64,000 bases of DNA from the NCBI GenBank assembly GCA_023053685.1, contig JALIGW010000031.1:7050263-7114262 (forward strand), written 5' to 3'. The position numbers were made by a program, and so were the translations under genes. Positions 45,308-54,629 of this stretch are shown here, one piece after another. The first letter of the stretch is position 1. Each line of letters begins with the position of its first letter. The notes beneath the pieces are model-generated. The model was not told where the DNA came from and did not search any database. It saw only the letters and a program-made list of their open reading frames with translations. The DNA is from Diadophis punctatus similis (Eukaryota; Chordata; Lepidosauria; Squamata; Dipsadidae).

Positions 45308-46117
45308 CAATAGTGGCCACAATTGTGGAAACTGTTTGGGAAAAGTGTATTTTTGAGGTTTGATGGCTAATAACACCACTTTTCTTTTGAGTAGTACCAT
45401 GGAATTATATATCAATGGAAAGATAATTTAATCAAGAATGTAATGCAACAAAGTTTGTTCAATTATCTGTATTCTATGAAAAGTTATAGCCAAATAACCA
45501 GAAAAAGGAAGCACAACTTGCTTAGGTTGATATCAGGTAGCTTTCCTTCATCTGATTGTAGCCCATGAGCATGAGTGTTTAGAGAGCCAATCAGGTGTCA
45601 TCTTGTTTTGGCAATGAGCCAAATAGCTCAGACCTTAACCCAATTGAAAATCTATGGAGCCAACTAAAGAAACTTGTTAGTCAGAAGCGACCCAGCAATA
45701 AAACCCAGTTAATAGAAGCACTCATTCAATCTTGGTTTCACATTATAACAGCTGCAGAACTAAAAGACTTGGTTCACTCGATGGGAAGACGTTGTAAGGC
45801 TTCATGCTAAAGGTTACCCAACTAAGTATTAACTGACATGATAATTTTTGTACTGTGTATCCCATTTTTTTCTATAGTGATAACTTTTTTACAGTATATC
45901 TCATTTTTTTCTATGTGTTTCACTTTTCTTCTTTATAACTGCTATTCTAATTGCAAATCCTTCATAAAAGTTATTGCGATACATTCTTGGTTAAATTATC
46001 TTTCCATTGATATATAAGTTTATGGTAGTACTCCAAAAAAGTGGTGTTATTAGCCATCAAACCTCAAAAATACTGTACACTTTTCCCAAAGGGTTTCCAC
46101 AATTTTGGCCACTACTG
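45308..46117 (+). mobile_element. Internally deleted Tc1-like transposon
   Basis: Inverted repeats of about 130 bp (45308-45436 and 45990-46117). The left begins CAATAGTGGCCACAATTGTGG and the right ends AATTTTGGCCACTACTG. TA lies on each side. Only the last part of the transposase remains. The element differs in terminal sequence from the Tc1 copy at 1139-2696. Confidence 0.92.
45610..45810 (+). pseudogene. Tc1 transposase C-terminal remnant
   Basis: An open frame carries SSDLNPIENLWSQLKKLV, NKTQLIEALIQSWFHIITAA and DLVHSMGRRCKA, then stops. This is the normal C-terminal third of Tc1 transposases, with the DLNPIEN block that contains the last catalytic acidic position region. The DNA-binding and first catalytic parts are deleted, so it cannot act. 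Confidence 0.9.
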
Positions 46118-47434
46118 TAATCATGCCGGTCACATGACCACAGAAGCATCTTTGGTTAACGCTGGCTCCCTTGAGTTGGACAGGGGAAACCTTTACTTTT
46201 ACCTTTTTTAAACATGAAACAGGATAGAAGTAGCATAGATATTCCAAGGACAAATTTCAGCAGATTTTACATTCATATATTTATTATTTCTCCTCTCCTT
46301 TCTGCCATTTGAATCACATTCAAATGTGATTATTAACAGCAGGAATGGGGAATCTCTCATCGCAAATAAAGTACTGTAGGGGAATTTCATTGATGTGATG
46401 GAGTTGGCAAAGATTACAATCTCACTTGTCACTTTTTATCCCCAGTGCTAGTCATGATTATCTCTCTTTTCTAACAGCACTTAAAATATAAAGATTTAGT
46501 ATTACATGCGGAAAGATTATAAAATTTTGTTTCGTGTGGTTTGGTTTCTTTTTAGCTAAGAATTTATCAAAATTTGCAAGTGAAATTGGAATAATTAACA
46601 AATTCAAATGTTCTACCCAAAGGGGAAATAACTAAAGAATTGCTTTAAAAATGCCTATATAATAGTATTTTGCTACCACTCTTAAACTGAAACTTGAATG
46701 TTCTATTCTTTTGAAAAAAATTAAAAGGAATAGTGAATTTTCAGCTTTCAGAAGCCCCCCAATTTCCTAAAGACACATAAGAAAGGGCATAATCAGTGCC
46801 TTCCCTTTGCATATGACAATTACTGGTCTCAACCAAAAGACAACATCATTGTTTCAATAGGCGTTACTGTATAGTCTAGTGAAGAGATAAGAGGCTGATG
46901 ATGCTATCATCCGTTTCCCTACTAGGATACAGTATCACTGTCAGATTTTGCTATGAACTACAGCAGTTTTTCAAGGGTCCTGAGGTTTCTGTTAGAGCTT
47001 TGACAGTTATAAACAGTTAAAGATAAGGGGAATCAAATAAGTACTTGTTCATAAGCTTGAAAACAAAAATCTCACAATTTGAATAACAACTTGTCCAAAT
47101 GGCTCACATATTTCATATTTAGTCTGATACCTCACTGAGCAAAATAAAAGCAGTTCCAGAACTCTCTGTTCAAGCTTTTGCTTCCACATAACAATAACAC
47201 ACTAGTCACAATTAGATATAGTTCTGATTTCGCAAATGCTTGAGTGATCATTTTCTTTGATAATTGAGTTCCCTGTAGAATTTCTCTACTCTGATCACCC
47301 ACTCAGAAAACTAAGCACATTAATTTGCAAAACTAAAGAAGCATATTTCATATAATGGCAATAGAATAATTGCTAGAAAATATTTTTACACCAGATCTAT
47401 TTTCATCTAATAAAGATTTCCTGATGGCGTACAA
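46118..47434. other. Unique sequence, no feature seen
   Basis: No recognisable gene or repeat. Confidence 0.42.
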
Positions 47435-47568
47435 CAGGGGAGTCAAACTGGAGGCCTGCGGGCTGGATGCGTCATGCACAGACCACGCCCACCTGAGCTC
47501 CGTAAATGAGAAAAATGTTGAGGAGCGTCATGTGACAGCAATGTGACACTGCGAGTTTGACACCCATG
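47435..47568. mobile_element. Short hAT MITE (CAGGGGAGTCAAACTGG ends)
   Basis: 134 bp, collinear with 12703-12836 and of identical length. Flanks GCGTACAA / GTGTACAA match at 7 of 8 positions. The shared interior includes GTGACAGCAATGTGACA. Confidence 0.88.
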
Positions 47569-47576
47569 GTGTACAA

Positions 47577-48332
47577 GATCTGAATGTTTTCATGTGCTCA
47601 ATATGTTAAGTCTAAAAATCTAAAAATAATTTAACTTTTTTCATTTCTCTATTAATAAATTTGTTTTAATGATAATTTTTAATCAAATACAGTATTTTAA
47701 TCTACAGAAAATAATATGGAGTATATCCTAGGACTGTTCATTCACCTTGGATTAAAAACTGAATTCCAAGGAGAACTGGGATAATTTGAGACAAATGATG
47801 ATCAGGTGGAAATTATAAGGTGGAAAGTAAATAGTTCTAACTTACCTTGTTCCAATTGAAAATTCTCTGCTCTAGATTTCTTAATGCTATGACCTCTGAA
47901 ACAAAAAGTTTTTTAAAAAGTCACTTGGAAGACTGACTTCCATGATCAATAGGTTGGTCCTCTCAGAAACATCAACTGGGCCCAGACCGTTTTACATTCA
48001 GAGCTTGATTCAATTATTAACTCATACCGTCCCTGCTAGAGATGGTACCCTCTGAGATCCTAGATAGCAACTTGTGATAGAATGCTTCTCTATATAACAG
48101 CATCCTACACAAATAGGTCACATGGCCAATGTTCATATTTTACCATTTCTGATAGAGGGTGACTCATACAATTGTGAAATGCTCTTCAAATAAAAAAGCA
48201 GATTCTGGAGAGAATACTTCTAAATTTGTTCTTCTAGGATAGAAGAACATTCAATTACAAGTTGTTATCTAGGATCTCAGAGGGTACCATCCTCAGATTT
48301 AGGTTTATATTCTCAGTGAATATTGAATAGTG
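47577..48332. other. Unique sequence, no gene seen
   Basis: The phrase GATCTCAGAGGGTACCATC near 48270 is the inverted form of one near 48040, a widely spaced short inverted pair. Nothing else is recognised. Confidence 0.35.
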
Positions 48333-48463
48333 GTGATGGGCAGTGGTGGGATTCAAGTAATTTAACAACCGGTTATTCCTAATGACCGGCTGGGTGGGCA
48401 TGGCTGAGTGGGGTCATGTGACTGAGTGGGCGTGGCCAACTCGATGTCACTTATGGCAAGGCT

Positions 48464-48716
48464 TGCTGTCCGCCACCACCTCATTGCCTGCCCGCTGGCA
48501 AACAATGGATGCTGCAGAGACAGGGCAATTTCCTATGTACCAATCCAAGCCCCTCCCCCCCTCTTGGGCTGACAAAATAAAAGCCCATCTAAAGATCGCA
48601 ACTGCCTGCCAAGCCCGCCTGGCGCATGCTGGCAAAAGGAGACTAGGGGGAAAAAAAGAGAAGGGCCGATGGAAACTCCCCATTTTCTGCCTCCATTGGG
48701 CTGTCTGCACCACGCT
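48464..48716 (+). repeat. Left arm of inverted repeat around the FMNL2-like exon
   Basis: Complementary to 48966-49222, sharing for example GGCAAACAATGGATGCTGCA, GCTGACAAAATAAAAGC and CATTGGGCTGTCTG. Identity is reduced by scattered transitions and small indels. Confidence 0.8.
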
Positions 48717-48795
48717 TGAAATCCAGCAGGAGAAACCCAGGCAGAGAGCTGGACCGATTTCCCCTGCTCCCCTTCCTCGAGGAAGGGCTGTCACC

Positions 48796-48906
48796 ATGGG
48801 CAATGCGGGGAACATGGACTCTCAGCAGATGGACTTCAGGGTGTACAATCTATCCCTCAAGCTCCCAATGCCCGAACCAGGCAAGCTGGAAGAGAGATTC
48901 GCATTG
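48796..48906 (+). pseudogene. FMNL2: FMNL2 first-coding-exon-like fragment captured by a hAT element
   Basis: A 37-codon open frame starts ATGGGCAATGCGGGG (Met-Gly-Asn-Ala-Gly, the N-myristoylation-type start of FMNL proteins). It contains MDSQQ.DFR and [15 protein letters not shown]. It is followed at once by GTGAGT, a consensus splice donor. From memory of vertebrate FMNL2, almost every position agrees. The differences I recall (S to N, T to M, A to V, H to Y, P to S, E to K) are each explainable by C-to-T or G-to-A changes, as expected from methylated CpG decay. FMNL2 is a diaphanous-related formin that nucleates and elongates actin at the cell edge; this piece precedes its GTPase-binding domain. 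The exon has no second exon here and sits in a transposon loop, so it is a carried copy and not the host gene. Confidence 0.75.
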
Positions 48907-48965
48907 GTGAGTGTGGACAGAGTGGTCTTTTTGCTTCCTGCCACCTCTCCATCCTGATCCAGCGC

Positions 48966-49222
48966 AGCACAGACAGCCCAATAGAGGTGGAAAACAGGTG
49001 TGTGTGTCCGTCGGCCCTTCTCTTTTTCCCCCTAGCCTTCTTTTGCCAGCATGCGCCACACAGGCTTGGCAGGCAGTCATGATCTTTAGATGAGCTTTTA
49101 TTTTGTCAGCCCAAGAAGAGGGGAAGGGACTCGGAATGGTACAAAGGAAATCGCTGTCTCTGCAGCATCCATTGTTTGCCAATGGGTAGGCAATGAGGAG
49201 GAGGATGCGGCAGCAGCTGGCT
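48966..49222 (-). repeat. Right arm of inverted repeat around the FMNL2-like exon
   Basis: Partner of 48464-48716, beginning near CAGCGCAGCACAGACAGCCC and ending near GAGGATGCGGCAGCAGC. Confidence 0.8.
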
Positions 49223-49953
49223 AGTGTCTCAGGGCAGAGAGCAGATCCTTCCCCGAGTGACCGAGTCATGGCCAACTACACCAACAAAGGCCGGAAGTAG
49301 CTGTCCACTGTTTCCTGCTGCAAAAATCTTTTTTAAAAACCCTGACTATCACGCAGCGAGACCTAGCAAGACATGAGGCGCCAGAGAATCAGCCCCGGCT
49401 GCTTGTCTCAGCTGCAGTGCTTCCTGGACGCAGCTTACAGCTCTGAGCTCGAAGTGGCAGGAGGTGAGCACAAATGTACCATGACGAAGGTGGAATACTG
49501 TTGCTGTGCAAAGGCTCACCAGGCAGGGAGCTGGACCGCGTGGTAGGCAACGGAGATTGGCAAAGGATGGCTCACCAGGCAGGTGAGTTGGGCTGTGTGG
49601 GAGGCAGCTGGGCAAGGAGCGGAGATTGGTGAAAGAAGGCTCACCAGGGAGGGAACTGGGCACGTGAGAGGCCATGGCAAAGGCAGGCAAGCGGGCTGGG
49701 CCGCTGGGCCCACTTGGTCAACGGAAGCAAGTGAGGGAGCCAGAGAGCAGCAGCAGCTATGCCACGGGTGTGACTCTAGGCACCGGCTAAGCCAGGCAAG
49801 ACGAGATAAAGAGTGGCTGGGACTCCTGGGAGGGGTGAGGAGGGGCGGGGCCAGCCAGTGATGGGATTAGTCGGTTCTCCAAACTGCGCAAAAAGTTAAC
49901 AACTGGTTCGCCTGAACTGGTGCGAACTGGCTGAATCCCACGTTGGTGATGGG

Positions 49954-50640
49954 CACATCTTCTTTCTCTCAGCTTGATCTAATCAAGTGAGAAAGTTCTA
50001 ATCAAGCTTAATAGATGCCTAATAATCACAAACTCAGATACAATGGATTTGCATTTGGTTTTTGTCTTGCTGATGTGTGCAGTGAGGACAGTGCTCTGAT
50101 ATTCTGTGTAAGTCAATGATTCTCAGGTCAAACACAACTATTAAATAAATATGAAACAGATGTCTTCAATTCTCAAGGCTAAGAAAGGACAGCCAAAATT
50201 TCACTTGAAAGGGCAGCAGGAAGAGGTTTGTGATTAAACTTCTGGGCAGCCACTTCCATACATACAAACATATGCAGTGGGAGGTGGGGAAGGTTAATTT
50301 TTCAGTAGGCAAATATTTTGTGTAAATATGTCTTCATTTTGTCCTGCAGTACAGTAAAGCAATTTATCTAGCTGTGTTGAGTCTGTGAAGCTTCCACAGT
50401 TATTGAATCCAGGGTTAAATTTTTGGAGAATTGACATTTATTGCCATGCCAAGGACCAAATCTGATAGCCTGTGATTGTTGGAGAAATCATACAATATAT
50501 GGGATATTTTCCCTGTATCGAATTCATAGCATTGTTTATTCAAGCTTACCCCTGATTGCATATATACTGCTGTTTAATATTTCATATTAGTTTTCTATCT
50601 CTGAGTTGTTTTGTTCAGGCTGAATTAAACTTGGCTAATT
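49954..50640. other. Unique sequence, no feature seen
   Basis: No recognisable gene or repeat. Confidence 0.4.
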
Positions 50641-50644
50641 CAAC

Positions 50645-51220
50645 AAGATTATATGTACCCTTTGCAGTCAGGATTCAGATTAGGCTATAATATGGAGGCA
50701 GCATTGGTTGCATTAGTGGATGATTTCTGGAGACCTCAAGATGGGGGTTGTGTGTCCATCCTGGCCCTCTGGATCTCTCAGTTGCTTTTCATACCATCAT
50801 CATATACCCTGATGAACCAGCTTTGGAGGTTGAATGTGTATGGCCCTATAATAGAATCTTGCAAGTATCAAAGTACATGTTTCCCCCCTCACCTTTATGA
50901 GTTGTCTGCCATGCCTCCATTGCTTCTGGAGGTTAAACTGACTCTTATTAGACTGCCTAGTCTGCTGCTGCCTCTCAAGGACATCCTCACTTACACTTAC
51001 ACTTCCAAACTGTATAACTGCAAGGTGCTTTGCATGGGCAGGTCCTTGAAGACCAACCAGAATCTGCAACAGATCTAGAATGCAGCATTGTATGCAGTTC
51101 TGGGTGCCCTGCAGTTTACTCAAGTTACACTGCTGTTGTGTGAGCTGTATAGACTCCCAGTTTCTTTCTGAGTGCATTTCAGGGTTCAGGTTATTATCTC
51201 TAATGCCTTGCATGGCATAC
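50645..51220 (+). pseudogene. CR1 LINE ORF2 fragment, internally deleted
   Basis: The plus strand reads SGFRLGYNMEAALVALVDDF (the RT FRPSHSTETALV block, changed). After a deletion of the catalytic core come TSKLYNCKVLCMGRSLKTNQ and LQQI (the SCLDYCNALYLGL region), then a decayed LRELHWLP region near 51140-51170. It is older than the copy at 27953-30443. Confidence 0.7.
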
Positions 51221-51224
51221 GGTT

Positions 51225-51545
51225 AGGTTATCTGGAGGTACACTTTCTTAGTAGCTGTCACTTCCTATTCAGTTGTTAAGCAAATCACCATGGTTATTAA
51301 GCAAAACATCACGTGACTGCAACTTACAGTGTTACTTCTGTGTTCTCCATTAACTGTGCTTGTTACAAGCTAGTAGGGAAACACACAATGGTGTGATGGC
51401 TGTAATGTGCATCAGTTGTGAAGCTCCTAAATGACAATCACATGATCATGGGATGTGATGACATTTGTGAATGTGAGGATTGGTCACAAAGATGAGGTTC
51501 TTTTACACCATCATAACTTTGAACTTAAAGCAGTTGGAAAGCAAG
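51225..51545 (+). mobile_element. Diverged MITE with TTGTTAAGCAAAT motifs
   Basis: Repeated GTTGTTAAGCAAATCACCAT-like motifs, ATCACGTGACTGCAACTTAC and CATAACTTTGAA match the family of 14521-14846. Clear termini are lacking. Confidence 0.45.
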
Positions 51546-52399
51546 GAATACTTTTATAACCCAGCTTTCCCCAATGTGGTGCTGTCCAGAAAAATTGGAG
51601 TGCAAATCTCATCATCTGTACTCAACATGGACAATAATGTTGCTGTGTAGGAATGGTGTATATTGCAATAGGAAAATGGGCTTCGTTAAATGCCCACTTC
51701 CCCCCCAAGAGGCTGGGTGTCCCCTATGACCAATTTAATAAGTGAAAGAAAAGGGAATGGACAGAATATTCTATTAGATATAAATGATTACATTTACAGT
51801 ATTTTTCGGAGTATAAGACGCATTGAAGTATAAGACGCACCTTAATTTGGGGGGAGGAAAACAAGGGAAAAAGGCCTCTGCCTCCAAGCAATTTGCCAAA
51901 CAGCAAACAGTACATATGATATACACTGTTTGCTGTGTATTTCTGTGCATGTGTGCCTGACCCATAGAAATAGCAAAGAATTGGAGAAATGTACATTATG
52001 CCAGAAAGTTTTCTTAAATGTAGTCACACTAACTCCTCCCAATTATTTAAATAGATCTACTCCAAGGTAACTAAACTCTAATACTAAACAGGACAATGTT
52101 ACATTTCATACTATACTAAGGTGACCAGACGTCCCGCTTTTGGCGGGACAGACACGCTTTTCAAGCGTGTGTCCCGCATCCCGCATTCTTTCCAAAAAGT
52201 CATGCTTTTTTGGAAAGAATGCCAAAACAGCGGGACGTCTGGTCACCTTAGAAGGGGAAGCACAAAAGAGAGGTACCGGAAGCAAGTCGGGCAAAGGCAA
52301 AGCGGAATTTCAGCGAGGCGGCTGCCTGCTGGGGAGAGGGGGAAGGGGGGCTGCTCCTCCTCTCCTTCCCCCGCCCCATCCCTAGCCCCGCCCTCGGAG

Positions 52400-52620
52400 G
52401 CGCCGCTGCTGTTGGGATGCGGGTGGAGGGGTGAGGGACGAGGAGCCGTCGCTGCTGCCGTCGTCGGTTTGAGCTCACGAGCGGCCCCTCCGGCGGCGCA
52501 AACAGCCCTTCCTCGTCCCCCTCCCCTTCCTTCCCCCCGTTGCCTCGCTGCCGCCATTGCCCTGGGGCCGGGCGGGCGACCGGGAGACCGCGGCGCTTGG
52601 ATGCCTGGAGCTCGCGACAG
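52400..52620 (+). other. CpG-rich first-exon-like segment ending at a splice donor
   Basis: GC-rich sequence with repeated GCC/GCTGC runs. It ends GGATGCCTGGAGCTCGCGACAG directly before GTAAGC, a strong 5' splice site. The source gene is not recognised. Capture of host 5' UTR and exon 1 is inferred by analogy with the FMNL2-like case. Confidence 0.4.
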
Positions 52621-52766
52621 GTAAGCTGCGGGCTGCCTCCTTTCCCCGCCTCCCGCCTCCCGTTCGTCGCTTGCCAGCCCAAGCCACTGCCGGCTCCCGA
52701 AGGGGAGGCGGGAGGCGAGGAAAGGCCTCCCGCCTCCCCCCCACCTGGACGACAACATTTGCGTTG

Positions 52767-52816
52767 TTTTGCCCTCTGCGCATGCACAGCGTTCTGCGCA
52801 TGCGCAGAGGGCAAAA
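52767..52816. repeat. 50-bp GC-rich palindrome shared with the 5522 element
   Basis: TTTTGCCCTCTGCGCATG faces its complement, matching 5585-5634, at a similar distance from the AGATTTTTTT-type terminus. Confidence 0.82.
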
Positions 52817-53034
52817 CTCGAATGGCAGCGCCCAGGCGGGCCCGCCCCCCGTCCCGCTTAAAAAAAAAATCTGGTCACTTTATACTATACTTGTACAGAG
52901 CTGTTAAAATTAATTAACATTTCTGGAAGTATACATTATTCTCTATTTAAAAGAAGATACAATAGCATTGGGCCTCTTCAGAGCAAGCATTTATTTAAAA
53001 AAGCTTCTTTATTTTGTTAAGTTGTCTAGATTTA

Positions 53035-53165
53035 CAGGGATCTCCAACCTTGGCAACTTTAAGACTTGTGGACTTCAACTCCCAGAATTCCACAGCCAGC
53101 AAAGCTAACAAAGCTAGCTGTGGAATTCTGGGAGTTGAAGTCCACAAGTCTTAAAATTGCCCCTG
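53035..53165. mobile_element. Hairpin-type hAT MITE, right end damaged
   Basis: CAGGGATCTCCAACCTTGGC at the left; the TGGACTTCAACTCCCAGAAT half is mirrored by ATTCTGGGAGTTGAAGTCCA. The right terminus reads AAAATTGCCCCTG, missing several bases compared with 12867-13001. Confidence 0.85.
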
Positions 53166-53716
53166 GCTCTAGAACAATAATAAAGCAGTCTTTAAAAAAT
53201 AAGTCTAATAATTTGAACATTCTACAGACATTTATAGTTATTCACTTACCCCCTTCCATCCAGTTCAGCAAAAAATAAAAATCTGCCTGTCTCTCCCAGC
53301 TATTTGCCTTTGTAGTTAGTTTCACTTTCATTTTCCCAGTGGCAAACCTAATCAGCTGTCCATCGGGGAAACTCCTACTGACTTGCTTGGCTTTACAGGC
53401 TCTTCCCTCTTTCCTGCAAGCAGGTAAATTGCTGGAAGACAGAGGCCAAAGGGTGGGGGTGGCTGGCTGGGTGGGGCTGCATTCGGTGTATAAGATGCAC
53501 CCAAATTTTCACCCTCTTTTGGGGGGTAAAAAGGTGCGTCTTATACTCTGAAAAATACGGTAATTTGATTGGTTCAGTTATTGTATTATTCATTAGAATG
53601 GTTATTTTGGAGTCTATAATACATTTTAATTGTTCTTTGGCAAACACTACTTAAAGATGGCTTTATGATTGAAGAGGCAGAGAAGCTGGGGGAAATAAAA
53701 GAATAAATACATTCTT

Positions 53717-54065
53717 TTTTTTATTGAAAAAGTTTTATTAGTACAGAGTACAAACATTTTTTAATTTTTCTCCCCACCCCCACCCCCTTCCCTCCCCCCC
53801 TCCCCCCCGGACTTCCCAGAGAGAACACAGGGCATAATATCAGTAATTACAGAAGAAAAAAGAAAAAAGAAAAACCCCTCAACTCCAAATTACACATTGC
53901 TAGCGTCATTAAATTTCTATATTTTATATTATTTCCCATATAATTCTGAAAAATAAAAAATAAAAATTAAAAATATATTAATTATATAATCTGGGTTATA
54001 TAAAGGAAGGAAAACAGTTTCTCCCTCCTCCTTTCAATCAACTTTCTAGATCTATAAAAATTATT
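53717..54065 (-). mobile_element. 5'-truncated L1-like LINE 3' UTR
   Basis: Flanked by AATACATTCTT at 53706-53716 and 54066-54076 (11 bp, perfect). On the minus strand a G-rich polypurine tract (GGGGGGGAGGGGGGGAGGG and on) is followed by CTAATAAAACTTTTTCAATA and an A run, as in L1 3' UTRs. No coding part is present. Confidence 0.72.
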
Positions 54066-54249
54066 AATACATTCTTGATAACTAAATTTAACTTGACTGT
54101 TACATTTCCAGATGATGGGTTGAAATAATGACATCTTATATAAAAAGTTAAATTTTTGAAGTCCTTTGTCTCTCTGTTACTCTCCGTATTAGTTTTCAGG
54201 AATTGTTCAGAGTTGCTTTATCGGTGAATGGGGCAGCATATAAATTTAA

Positions 54250-54302
54250 TGGAATGAATGAATGAATGAATGAATGAATGAACAAACGAACGAATGAACG
54301 AA
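54250..54302 (+). repeat. (GAAT)n-type tail repeat
   Basis: Eight to nine GAAT-type units, later GAAC variants, preceded by GCATATAAATTTAATGGAAT, which looks like a LINE/SINE 3' end. Confidence 0.8.
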
Positions 54303-54629
54303 TCATATGTATGTATGTTTGCAGGTCTGGTTGTGCAGCTTAGCCTAACTGCAGCTGTGTCTATCAAATCTGCCTCTTAAACTGTCCTTATGTACCCACA
54401 GCCTGGTTCATTTTGTGATTTGTGGAAGCAAACTAGGGGCGAGCTTGACAAAGGAACTTTTCCTTGGAGTCGATGTGAATTGGGATGAGGCTCTAAAGGA
54501 GCTCTGATGTGGCATTGGTTTGTATAGTAGCAGCATCTAGGATTACAGGGTAAGAAAATACAATTGGGTCTGTAACTCATCTATATATGATCATACAAAA
54601 TAGGAAGCAAAATTGTCTGGGTCACAAGT

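Larger units (their letters stand above)
48341..49945 (+). mobile_element. Foldback hAT element carrying an FMNL2-like exon
   Basis: Perfect 8-bp duplication GTGATGGG (48333-48340 and 49946-49953). Ends are CAGTGGTGGGATTCA and a complementary TGAATCCCACGTTG. Two inverted arms (about 48464-48716 and 48966-49222) enclose a loop. The loop holds an exon-like sequence strongly similar to the start of the formin FMNL2 (48796-48906). The region 49515-49660 has three diverged tandem units around GGCTCACCAGGCAGG. No transposase is present, so it depended on an enzyme supplied elsewhere. Confidence 0.93.
52117..52882. mobile_element. Non-autonomous hAT element with first-exon-like cargo
   Basis: Perfect 8-bp duplication TACTATAC (52109-52116 and 52883-52890). 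Ends are TAAGGTGACCAGACGTCCCG and TCTGGTCACTTTA. A third terminus, GGACGTCTGGTCACCTTA, lies at 52250, so 52117-52250 is a 134-bp palindromic unit of its own. The rest is a CpG-rich cargo with a splice-donor-like site (GTAAGC at 52621) and the 50-bp palindrome at 52767-52816. Confidence 0.92.
51797..53560. mobile_element. TA-flanked MITE with two nested hAT elements
   Basis: The left end CAGTATTTTTCGGAGTATAA and the right end, complementary to CCGTATTTTTCAGAGTATAA, form inverted repeats through AAGACGCACCTT. TA flanks both sides. The left terminus contains an extra 18-bp AGTATAAGACGCA-type repeat. Without the nested 52117-52882 and 53035-53165 elements it would be about 860 bp. No transposase frame is seen. 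Confidence 0.8.

Noticed and set aside
48796..48906. The genuine host FMNL2 exon 1
   Set aside because: It lies between inverted arms inside an element with perfect 8-bp duplication. The remembered differences from FMNL2 look like CpG decay, and no other FMNL2 exon is visible in the window.
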